Of a stretch of DNA of 5,766 nucleotides, positions 1 to 5,766 are shown piece by piece (position 1 is the stretch's first letter; every line of letters begins with the position of its first letter). The stretch comes from Gammaproteobacteria bacterium (GTDB taxonomy: Bacteria > Pseudomonadota > Gammaproteobacteria > Magnimaribacterales > D2472), in NCBI GenBank assembly GCA_002710265.1, contig PAJW01000023.1:9399-15164 (forward strand). The letters are read 5' to 3'. A program made the translations under genes and the position numbers. Below the pieces are notes generated by a model. That model did not search any database, had not been told where the DNA came from, and saw nothing but the letters and a program-made list of their open reading frames with translations.

Positions 1-650
1 AAAGACCCCTGCCTCAAGGAGAACTATCTCCAACGCATGCTTCAATATTCGCATTTGTAATAGGTGTAACAGGAGCAATGATTTTATATTTCTTTGTAAA
101 TACATTAACGATGATTCTTACAATATCTTCACTAATAGGATATGCATTCATTTATACCGTATACCTCAAAAGAGCTACCCCACAAAATATTGTCATAGGA
201 GGACTTGCAGGAGCAGCTCCACCTCTTCTGGGTTGGTCTTCAGTAACAAACACTATTGATCCTTATGCGCTTTTGCTTGTCTTGATTATTTTTGTCTGGA
301 CTCCGCCACATTTTTGGGCATTAGCGATATATAGAAAAGATGAATATGCCAAAGAGTCTATTCCAATGTTACCAGTTACTCATGGAGTTGAATTCACGAA
401 GTTACAAATTGTTTTATATACGATTATTCTTTTTATAGTAAGCGTGCTTCCTTACATTGTTTTGATGTCCGGAATAATTTATTTAGTTTCTGCATTAATA
501 CTAAGCAGCATTTTTTTGTATTATTCCATTAAACTTTTTGTAAGCGAAGATAATGAGATAGCTATGAAAACCTTTCAATTCTCCATCTATTATATATTTC
601 TCATTTTTTTAGCTTTATTAGTGGATCATTTTTTAATTATTTCTGCATGA
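1..650 (+). CDS. ctaB: Protoheme IX farnesyltransferase (heme O synthase), 3' part, truncated by window edge
   Basis: This inner-membrane prenyltransferase adds a farnesyl group to protoheme to make heme O for heme-copper oxidases. The frame is open from base 3 (first full codon AGA) to TGA at 648-650, leaving 215 residues of a family usually near 290-300. The ATG at 78 is internal, because family-like sequence precedes it ([13 protein letters not shown], residues 1-13). Other conserved blocks, in fragment numbering, are [13 protein letters not shown] (66-78), [12 protein letters not shown] (99-110) and the second polar motif, [19 protein letters not shown] (110-128). About seven hydrophobic segments are visible. 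The first Asp-rich prenyl-diphosphate motif should lie in the missing N-terminal part. The stop overlaps the SCO gene start, which fits a cytochrome oxidase assembly operon. The family call is firm. The synonym cyoE is used where the partner is a bo-type oxidase; the SCO neighbour favours an aa3/caa3-type context, hence ctaB. Confidence 0.95.
   Translation, partial: RPLPQGELSPTHASIFAFVIGVTGAMILYFFVNTLTMILTISSLIGYAFIYTVYLKRATPQNIVIGGLAGAAPPLLGWSSVTNTIDPYALLLVLIIFVWTPPHFWALAIYRKDEYAKESIPMLPVTHGVEFTKLQIVLYTIILFIVSVLPYIVLMSGIIYLVSALILSSIFLYYSIKLFVSEDNEIAMKTFQFSIYYIFLIFLALLVDHFLIISA
647..650 (+). other. ATGA stop-start overlap of ctaB and SCO gene
   Basis: The bases ATGA hold both the SCO start (ATG, 647-649) and the ctaB stop (TGA, 648-650). 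The preceding bases (TTTTTTAATTATTTCTGC) show no purine-rich ribosome binding site. Reinitiation by ribosomes finishing ctaB is therefore the likely way the SCO gene is translated. The overlap is seen directly; the coupling is inferred. Confidence 0.8.
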
Positions 651-1279
651 CAATAAGGAAAAACATATTAATAATTATGCTATTCATAGCCACATTGCTG
701 GCTTTATTTATCAACAAACTTACTACTCCTAGGACTCTAAGCACAAACGAGCTTTTAATAAACGGACTATTTTTATTTGAACAACCAAAACCAATATCTG
801 ACTTTACATTCTATTCTGAAAATAATGAGGAATTTACAAAGTCAGACCTGCTAGGCAAATGGACATTATTATATTTTGGTTTCACAAGATGCCCAGACGA
901 ATGTCCAACGACCATGTATCAGATTTCAAAACTAATTAATGTTTTAGATGAAAAAGATTTTCCTTTAGACAATAAGCAATGGGTTTTGATTTCTATTGAC
1001 CCTGAGAGAGATTCTTCGAGTGATATTAGCAAATATGCAAAAGGCTTTAATGATAGGTTTATTGGAGTTGTAAACAGCAGGGCAATGTTGATAAATGTTG
1101 CAACTCAACTCTCTGTAAATAATGTTATGCCCAATAAAGATGATATGGAGCATAGCCACCTAGATAACCATGTAAATAATATTATTCTCATGGACCCAAA
1201 TGGTAATTTTGCTGGAGTTTTTAGGCCGCCTTTCGATATTTCAAGACTTTCGTTAACCTATCAGTCAGTTACGCAATAA
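647..1279 (+). CDS. SCO1/SenC/PrrC family copper chaperone for cytochrome c oxidase assembly
   Basis: This is a membrane-anchored thioredoxin-fold protein that helps build the CuA centre of cytochrome c oxidase by copper delivery or thiol reduction. Residues 5-23 form a hydrophobic N-terminal anchor, so the rest should face the periplasm. The copper-binding CxxxC is C82-PDE-C86 in the context [22 protein letters not shown] (116-123) matches the conserved SCO SxDPERD block, and H175, ahead of IILMDPNG, is the expected third copper ligand. The length of 210 residues is normal. The start ATG (647-649) lies inside the ctaB stop (ATGA) and has no evident Shine-Dalgarno, so translation is probably coupled to ctaB. 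An unusual run of potential metal ligands (M161, M167, H169, H171) precedes H175. All signature residues are present. Whether it acts mainly as a chaperone or as a thiol reductase cannot be read from the sequence. Confidence 0.95.
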   Translation: MTIRKNILIIMLFIATLLALFINKLTTPRTLSTNELLINGLFLFEQPKPISDFTFYSENNEEFTKSDLLGKWTLLYFGFTRCPDECPTTMYQISKLINVLDEKDFPLDNKQWVLISIDPERDSSSDISKYAKGFNDRFIGVVNSRAMLINVATQLSVNNVMPNKDDMEHSHLDNHVNNIILMDPNGNFAGVFRPPFDISRLSLTYQSVTQ

Positions 1280-1286
1280 AAAATTT

Positions 1287-1303
1287 GCTTATATTCCTAT
1301 AGC
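1287..1303 (-). terminator. Possible weak terminator hairpin between converging operons
   Basis: Read on the minus strand, GCTATA-GGAA-TATAAGC can fold into a six-pair stem (GCT/AGC and ATA/TAT) with one bulged base and a four-base loop. AAATTTTTT follows, running into the end of the SCO gene. The position, at the end of the methyltransferase gene, is right for a terminator, and its 5' arm overlaps the last codon and stop. The stem is short and AU-rich, so it would be weak. On the plus strand no T-run follows the stem, so it is unlikely to stop the ctaB-SCO transcript. Confidence 0.3.
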
Positions 1304-2088
1304 TTCTTAAACAAAAGAGTCATTCTGTCACTCTCTCCAATATTTAGATAGGTCTCCTTGTCTTGTTCTTTAAGTCTAAGAACTGGAGGCAATGTCCAAA
1401 CTCCCCTTGTATAGTTTTTTGTATCCTTAGGATTAGCATTAATCTCTGATTTAGCAATCAAGGTAAAGCCATGCTTTTTAGCAGTTTCTATCGCATATTC
1501 CTCTGTCACATAGCCAGTCTTTTTCATCTCCTCTAGACTCGTTCCTGGATCAGCTCTATGTTCAACAATTCCAAGTACTCCTCCTTTTTTTAATGCTTTA
1601 TGTGAATTAGAAAATATTATATCGATTTGAGGCCCAATCCAATTATGTAAGTTTCTGAAAGTTAAAACGGCATCTATGCTTCCAGGGTCGGCAAGTTTTG
1701 AGCTTAAATCAACCACGGAAACATTTTTATACATAGGATTTTTATTAATTTTGTCCTCAAAATTATTTCGCATCCTTATATAAAAATCTCTTTTTGAATC
1801 CCTATCAAAATGGGCAGCAATTAACTTTCCAGGACTATGTATATAATTTGCAAGAATCTCTGTATACCATCCACCACCTGGGGACAATTCTACGACACTC
1901 ATTTCTTGTTTAATTCCAAAAAAACTTAAAGTCTCATATGGATTTCTGTATTGATCTCTTGCAACATTCTTTGCGCTTCTGTCTGTGCTTTTGATAGCAT
2001 CCTCTAATGAATGCGCTGACACAGAGGGAGTTAAAATGAATATTAAATTTAAAAATATTACATATGCACAAGCTTTACAATTTTTCAT
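1297..2088 (-). CDS. Class I SAM-dependent methyltransferase (COG4798-like) with predicted signal peptide
   Basis: Residues 1-25 look like a Sec signal peptide: Lys2 and Lys5, a hydrophobic core (YVIFLNLIFIL) and a V-S-A cleavage site before His26. The rest is a Rossmann-type methyltransferase. Motif I is VVELSPGGGWYTEIL (65-79), the glycine-rich SAM loop. A likely SAM-ribose acidic position is FDRD (94-97), followed by VVDLSS (125-130), LTFRNLHNW (142-150) and LKKGGVLGIVEHRAD (166-180). The C-terminal block with INANPKDTKN (216-225), GVWTLPP (229-235) and IGESDRMTL (250-258) matches, from memory, the COG4798 predicted methyltransferase family of proteobacteria. Its substrate is unknown to me. 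The ATG start has an AGAGGG ribosome binding site, which supports translating the signal peptide. It is the last gene of the minus-strand operon, 14 bases after the oxidoreductase. A methyltransferase outside the cytoplasm would be odd, since SAM is made inside. Confidence 0.85.
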   Translation of the reverse strand: MKNCKACAYVIFLNLIFILTPSVSAHSLEDAIKSTDRSAKNVARDQYRNPYETLSFFGIKQEMSVVELSPGGGWYTEILANYIHSPGKLIAAHFDRDSKRDFYIRMRNNFEDKINKNPMYKNVSVVDLSSKLADPGSIDAVLTFRNLHNWIGPQIDIIFSNSHKALKKGGVLGIVEHRADPGTSLEEMKKTGYVTEEYAIETAKKHGFTLIAKSEINANPKDTKNYTRGVWTLPPVLRLKEQDKETYLNIGESDRMTLLFKKL

Positions 2089-2093
2089 TTTAA

Positions 2094-2099
2094 CCCTCT
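2094..2099 (-). promoter_or_regulatory. Ribosome binding site of the methyltransferase gene
   Basis: AGAGGG lies five bases (TTAAA) upstream of the ATG at 2088-2086, inside the 14-base gap after the oxidoreductase stop. It decides the start: translation begins before the hydrophobic leader, so the signal peptide is part of the real protein and not an upstream reading-frame artefact. Confidence 0.7.
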
Positions 2100-2102
2100 A
2101 TA

Positions 2103-3101
2103 TTAGATTTTTATGATTACTTTGCCTCTAGCCTTTCTATCTTTCAGATGAGCTATTGCATTAGCGCCATCATCTAAGTTAAAAGAGTCGGATACTTCTG
2201 GATTAATTTTACCCTCTGCATGAAGTTTAAATAGTTCTTCAAAGTTTTTCTTATTTTCTTCTGGAAACATGCCTACCCATGCACCCCAAAAAACACCAAC
2301 AATTTTCATTCCTTTTAATAAAGCTAGGTTTATTGGAATTTTAGGAATCTGTCCTGCAGCAAAACCTATAACTAGATATCTGCCATCCCAAGCAGTAGCT
2401 CTAATACAAGGTTCAGAATAAGCATCACCCACAGGATCATAAACAACATTTGCACCAGCACCTCCAGTTAACTCTTTAATTTTTGAAGAGAGCTCTTTTT
2501 GCTGATCTTTATCGAGATTCCCTGTTGGGTAAACAAACGCTTCGTCAGCGCCATGCTCAAGACATAAATCAATTTTCTCTTGAGTAGAGGCGGCAGCTAT
2601 AACTTTAGCTCCCATTGCTTTTCCAAGCTCAACAGTCGCGAGCCCTACACCACCGGCAGCTCCAAGCACTAGTAGAGTTTCTCCTTCTTTTAATTCAGCT
2701 CTTTGTTTGAGCGCATATAATGATGTTCCATAAGTCATAGGAAGTGCCGCAGCAGTATCAAAATCCATAGACTCAGGAATTTTTACAACAGCATGCTGTG
2801 GTGCAAGTATTTTTTCCGCAAATGCACCCAAACCAGTCATTGCAAAGACACGATCTCCAATATTAACTCCCTCAACTCCTTCGCCAACAGCACAAACTAC
2901 TCCAGCAGATTCTCCACCAGGAATAAAGGGTAGTTCTGGTTGAAATTGATATAACCCTTGAATCATTAAGACATCAGGGAAGTTAATACTGCATGCTTTG
3001 TTTTCAATTAAGACATGACCTGGAAGTATCTCTGGCTCTGGTACATCATTAACTTGAAGTTTATCCGGCATCCCTAATTCAACACATTGCAACGCTTTCA
3101 T
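2103..3101 (-). CDS. NAD(P)H:quinone oxidoreductase family protein (zinc-free MDR superfamily, QOR1-like)
   Basis: This is a 332-residue medium-chain dehydrogenase/reductase of the zinc-free quinone oxidoreductase branch, likely cytoplasmic and using NADPH to reduce quinones or related activated carbonyls. The N-terminal GroES-like domain (about 1-120) contains INFPDVLMIQGLYQ (39-52) and GGESAGVV (62-69), followed by GDRVFAM (82-88). NFPD stands where zinc-dependent relatives carry the catalytic Cys, and no structural-zinc Cys cluster is present. The Rossmann domain carries GAAGGVG (147-153), the nucleotide-binding loop of this group. Further family blocks are NVVYDPVGD (218-226, with Asp where relatives usually have a second Gly), VIGFAAG (244-250), VGVFWGAW (268-275) and the C-terminal DRKARGKVII (321-330). 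Length and motifs are normal. The gene follows gshA by 9 bases and has a strong ribosome binding site. The true substrate is not shown; annotations such as quinone reductase are generic for this family. Confidence 0.9.
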   Translation of the reverse strand: MKALQCVELGMPDKLQVNDVPEPEILPGHVLIENKACSINFPDVLMIQGLYQFQPELPFIPGGESAGVVCAVGEGVEGVNIGDRVFAMTGLGAFAEKILAPQHAVVKIPESMDFDTAAALPMTYGTSLYALKQRAELKEGETLLVLGAAGGVGLATVELGKAMGAKVIAAASTQEKIDLCLEHGADEAFVYPTGNLDKDQQKELSSKIKELTGGAGANVVYDPVGDAYSEPCIRATAWDGRYLVIGFAAGQIPKIPINLALLKGMKIVGVFWGAWVGMFPEENKKNFEELFKLHAEGKINPEVSDSFNLDDGANAIAHLKDRKARGKVIIKI

Positions 3102-3106
3102 AATTT

Positions 3107-3112
3107 CTCCTC
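3107..3112 (-). promoter_or_regulatory. Strong ribosome binding site of the oxidoreductase gene, overlapping the gshA stop
   Basis: On the minus strand, TTGAGGAGAAATT precedes the ATG. GAGGAG is a near-ideal Shine-Dalgarno with a five-base spacer (AAATT). The gshA stop TGA (3113-3111) lies within it, so ribosomes ending on gshA sit on the initiation site of the next gene. This fixes the start of the oxidoreductase and favours co-translation. Confidence 0.8.
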
Positions 3113-4613
3113 AAAGATCATTATTGTAGTTCATAACATAATCATTCATTTCATCATCAGAATTTTTTGGCATGTTCTTTAGTTTTTGTAATGATAACTC
3201 TGCTTCTTTTTTTATACTATCAAAATTATTATTTTCAATGTTTTTGAGCTGTGCTGTGATTTCGCGCGCTTTAATAATTCCATATTTTTGATAAGAGATT
3301 GATGGAATAGAGCCCTTTTTGTAATTATCGACGTAATTTATTGAGTCAATCATCTCTTGGCTATTTTTCATAGATTTAGCTAACAGTTTTAAATCATTAA
3401 AAATCTTTTCTCTTTGATCATGCAAACGAACTTTTAACTCACCTAGATTTAACATCGCGTCCTTACTTCTTCCCCTGTAAACAGATTCATTATCATTTTT
3501 ATCTATGTTTATTTTTTCTTCGTCTGATATTTTTGGACTTGGTGAAATTAGACAATAAAGAAGTATTAAATCTAGAAACTGAACATGATGTTTTGAAATG
3601 CCAACTAATTCATTTGGATCTATATCTACTCCTCTCACTTCTAGATATTCAATGCCATATTCTTTAAGTTGATTATAAGGTCTGAGATTTTCTTTAGAAG
3701 CCCTCTTAGGTCTTATTGAATCATAGTACTCATTTTCTATTTGAATAATGCCATCAGATATTTGTTGACAGTTTCCGTCGGTATCTAACAACCCTTTCTC
3801 CTGAAAATCCTTAAAAGGAACTTTTATTGCTTTATTAATTTTTTCTAAAAATTCTTCAAGAGAGTCATATTTAACATTAAGACTTTTCTGCGCATCACTT
3901 ACATAACCAATATCACTCATTCTTAATGATGTCGCATGTTCTAAATACATATCATTTTTATTAAGCTCATCTAATTGATGTTCTCTGTTTGTAATAAATG
4001 ACTTATCTACAACATTGGTTTGCCCAAACTCGCTCAAAACGAACCAAAACAGCCTTTTAAAATTTCTTATAAGTCCTAAATAAGCCTCATTAAAACTCTC
4101 TTGAGATGACCGCTGTGTTATTTTTGATAATGAAGAAGAATCAACAGAAAAGTTATAGTGCATGCCAGAAATACATTGCATAGTAGAGCCGTATCTCACT
4201 TTTAAGCCTCTTCTATAAACATGTTTCAGAAGTCCAACATTGCTCTGATGATAATAACCTAGATTTATATCAGACTCATTTTCTATGTGTGGCGGCATTG
4301 AGAAAGGCCAGAGCATCTCATCCTCATCAATATTCTGGGCTACAAAACCATGAAGCTTGGTGAGGAAATCAAACAAATCATCAATTTCATCAAATACTGG
4401 TGTTACTAATTCTAATTGTGCTTCTGCAAAATCAGTCGTTATATATCTATTGGTGAGTGCTGAACCGAGAGACAGCGGATGAGGTTTCTTTGATATTTGA
4501 GCAGTCTTATTAACTCTAAAGAATTCTTTTTCAATTCCTCTACTGATAATTAATTCATCAAAGAATTTTTTATCTTTTAAATCTTGCAGCCTCCTTTCTA
4601 AGTCATTATTCAT
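3111..4613 (-). CDS. gshA: Glutamate-cysteine ligase (gamma-glutamylcysteine synthetase), gammaproteobacterial type
   Basis: This enzyme catalyses the ATP-dependent joining of L-glutamate and L-cysteine, the first and usually rate-limiting step of glutathione synthesis, in the cytoplasm. At 500 residues it is close to E. coli GshA (518). It aligns from memory over nearly its whole length: [12 protein letters not shown] (24-35), [20 protein letters not shown] (49-68), WPFSMP (102-107), [17 protein letters not shown] (140-156), [11 protein letters not shown] (227-237), [14 protein letters not shown] (291-304) and [13 protein letters not shown] (321-333). Conserved acidic and His residues of the metal/ATP site are present (E28, D61, E68, H152). 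The C-terminal third (about 360-500) is more divergent, Lys- and Asn-rich, as is usual for this family. The ATG overlaps the pckA stop by 8 bases and has no clear ribosome binding site, so coupling to pckA is likely. The start gives the same spacing to RGIE as in E. coli. No gshB is in the window. Confidence 0.95.
   Translation of the reverse strand: MNNDLERRLQDLKDKKFFDELIISRGIEKEFFRVNKTAQISKKPHPLSLGSALTNRYITTDFAEAQLELVTPVFDEIDDLFDFLTKLHGFVAQNIDEDEMLWPFSMPPHIENESDINLGYYHQSNVGLLKHVYRRGLKVRYGSTMQCISGMHYNFSVDSSSLSKITQRSSQESFNEAYLGLIRNFKRLFWFVLSEFGQTNVVDKSFITNREHQLDELNKNDMYLEHATSLRMSDIGYVSDAQKSLNVKYDSLEEFLEKINKAIKVPFKDFQEKGLLDTDGNCQQISDGIIQIENEYYDSIRPKRASKENLRPYNQLKEYGIEYLEVRGVDIDPNELVGISKHHVQFLDLILLYCLISPSPKISDEEKINIDKNDNESVYRGRSKDAMLNLGELKVRLHDQREKIFNDLKLLAKSMKNSQEMIDSINYVDNYKKGSIPSISYQKYGIIKAREITAQLKNIENNNFDSIKKEAELSLQKLKNMPKNSDDEMNDYVMNYNNDL
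4606..4613 (-). other. Eight-base overlap of pckA end and gshA start
   Basis: On the minus strand, ATGAATAA contains the gshA start (ATG, 4613-4611) and the pckA stop (TAA, 4608-4606), in different frames. The upstream bases (GGCCCTGGGTTTA) offer only a weak match to a Shine-Dalgarno. Stop and start therefore lie within a ribosome footprint of each other, consistent with translational coupling of the two genes. Confidence 0.8.
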
Positions 4614-5766
4614 TAAACCCAGGGCCAGCAGATACTATTTCAGGATTAACATTAAACTTCTCAAAATTTTGTTGGAATTTATCAATCAGGTCATTTAGAT
4701 ATTTATGATATTCATCTTTGTCTTCCCATGTATTGATAGGGTTTAGTAAATCTGTCTCAACTCCATCAACCGCTACAGGCACTTCAAGATTTAACCCAGG
4801 TATTTTTGTTGTCTCTACATTATCCAATTCACCGTCCTGGATTGCATTAACAATTCTTCTTGTAGTTGGAATCTTAAATCTGGACCCCACTCCGTAAGGA
4901 CCGCCTGTCCATCCAGTATTTACTAAAAACACTTTAGAATTAAAATCATTGACTCTTTTTATAAGCAAATCTGCATATACGTTAGCTGGCCTTGGAAAGA
5001 AGGGTGCACCAAAACAGGTTGAAAAGGTTGATGCTATATCTGTACCTGAGCCCATTTCAGTTGATCCAACTTTTGCAGTATAACCACTTAGAAAATGATA
5101 GGCAGCCGACTCTTTAGATAAAATTGATACAGGAGGTATAACTCCAGTTAAATCACATGTCAGAAATATGACAGTTTTCGGCTCACCGGCTGAGTTGCTT
5201 TCCACAGCATTATCTATGTGTGATCTTGGATAGCAACATCTGCCATTCTCAGAAAGTGACGTATTTGAATAATCAGGCTCATTATTTTCTAAGAAAACAT
5301 TCTCTATAACACTTCCATGTTTAATAGCCTTATAAATAACTGGTTCATTTTCCTTAGTAAGGTCTATTGTTTTAGCATAACAACCACCTTCAAAATTAAA
5401 AACAGAGCCAGGACTCCAGCCATGTTCGTCATCGCCAATTAATGAGCATTTAGGATCTGCAGAAAGCGTTGTTTTCCCAGTTCCAGATAAACCAAAAAAT
5501 AGTGCAACATCTCCATGTTTATTAACATTTGCAGAACAATGCATAGGCAAGACACCTTTTTCAGGCAGTAAGAAGTTTTGAACCGAAAACATAGATTTTT
5601 TCATTTCACCTGCATACTTCATACCTGCAAGAATGACTTTTCTTTGAGCAAAATTGATAATCACACAACTTTCTGAATTAGTTCCATCCTCTTCCGGAAC
5701 ACATTCGAAATTAGCAGCAGAGAGTATTTGCCATACTTGTTTATTAAGAGGATTAAAATTGTCTGT
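4606..5766 (-). CDS. pckA: Phosphoenolpyruvate carboxykinase (ATP), C-terminal part, truncated by window edge
   Basis: This enzyme converts oxaloacetate and ATP to phosphoenolpyruvate, CO2 and ADP, the entry step of gluconeogenesis from TCA-cycle intermediates. The frame is open from the right edge (5766) to TAA, giving 386 residues of a family near 530-540, so roughly 150 N-terminal residues are outside. The GTG at 5664 is an internal Val codon, because family-like sequence (EEDGTNSES) continues upstream of it. In fragment numbering, the metal and catalytic residues are all present: GEMKK (53-57, K57 matching E. coli K213), MHCSAN with H76 (H232), the kinase P-loop GLSGTGKTT (92-100), GDDEHGW with D113 (D269), ENGR with R176 (R333), and the adenine-site R296 and T302 (R449, T455). 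The oxaloacetate-binding Arg65 would be in the missing part. The loop [20 protein letters not shown] (234-253) differs from the E. coli GTERGITEP version; I recall this variant from other proteobacteria. It appears intact and active where visible. Confidence 0.96.
   Translation of the reverse strand, partial: TDNFNPLNKQVWQILSAANFECVPEEDGTNSESCVIINFAQRKVILAGMKYAGEMKKSMFSVQNFLLPEKGVLPMHCSANVNKHGDVALFFGLSGTGKTTLSADPKCSLIGDDEHGWSPGSVFNFEGGCYAKTIDLTKENEPVIYKAIKHGSVIENVFLENNEPDYSNTSLSENGRCCYPRSHIDNAVESNSAGEPKTVIFLTCDLTGVIPPVSILSKESAAYHFLSGYTAKVGSTEMGSGTDIASTFSTCFGAPFFPRPANVYADLLIKRVNDFNSKVFLVNTGWTGGPYGVGSRFKIPTTRRIVNAIQDGELDNVETTKIPGLNLEVPVAVDGVETDLLNPINTWEDKDEYHKYLNDLIDKFQQNFEKFNVNPEIVSAGPGFNE

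Noticed and set aside
78..80. ATG at 78 as the start of a short heme O synthase
   Set aside because: The upstream frame is open to the window edge and encodes conserved CtaB sequence ([10 protein letters not shown]), so this Met is internal and the gene is merely cut by the edge.
965..1159. A 64-codon open frame on the minus strand inside the SCO gene
   Set aside because: It lies wholly antisense to a well-supported SCO gene, has no recognisable domain and is not needed to explain the region.
2103..3101. Zinc-dependent alcohol dehydrogenase as the identity of the MDR protein
   Set aside because: The catalytic Cys position is replaced by NFPD and the four-Cys structural zinc lobe is absent. 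The motifs fit the zinc-free quinone oxidoreductase branch.
3111..3600. Divergent C-terminal third of GshA as a possible frameshift or fusion
   Set aside because: The frame is continuous, the total length (500) is near the E. coli enzyme, and this part is poorly conserved across the family.
5662..5664. GTG at 5664-5662 as the start of PEP carboxykinase
   Set aside because: Family-like residues, including DGTNSES, continue upstream in the same frame to base 5766. The codon is an internal Val, and the N-terminal part lies beyond the window.

Overview
The window is a gene-dense, AT-rich stretch of bacterial chromosome (by eye about one third G+C; not computed). It has six genes and almost no non-coding DNA: the longest gap is 17 bases. 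The gammaproteobacterial-type glutamate-cysteine ligase (GshA), an ATP-dependent PEP carboxykinase, and a heme O synthase next to a SCO protein point to an aerobic, respiring gammaproteobacterium. The low G+C and compressed spacing resemble streamlined marine lineages such as SAR86. That placement is inference from style and has not been tested by phylogeny.

Left part, plus strand (1-1279): the 3' end of ctaB/cyoE (protoheme IX farnesyltransferase, cut by the left edge) overlaps a SCO1/SenC copper chaperone gene by four bases (ATGA). Both products serve assembly of a heme-copper terminal oxidase: CtaB makes heme O, and SCO delivers copper to, or reduces, the CuA site. This looks like the tail of a cytochrome oxidase assembly operon whose earlier genes lie to the left.

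Right part, minus strand (1297-5766), in order of transcription: pckA (5' end cut by the right edge), gshA (8-base overlap with pckA), an MDR-family NAD(P)H:quinone oxidoreductase (9-base gap), and a signal-peptide-bearing SAM-dependent methyltransferase of the COG4798 type (14-base gap). The tight spacing and shared strand suggest one transcript linking gluconeogenesis, glutathione synthesis and redox or electrophile handling. The functional link is inference. The two operons converge on the 17-base gap, where a weak bulged hairpin followed by six T residues on the minus strand may end the minus-strand transcript.

I see no mobile element, RNA gene, CRISPR array or clearly novel system. The points most worth a second look are the apparently exported methyltransferase, the pckA-gshA coupling and a Met/His cluster near the copper site of the SCO protein.
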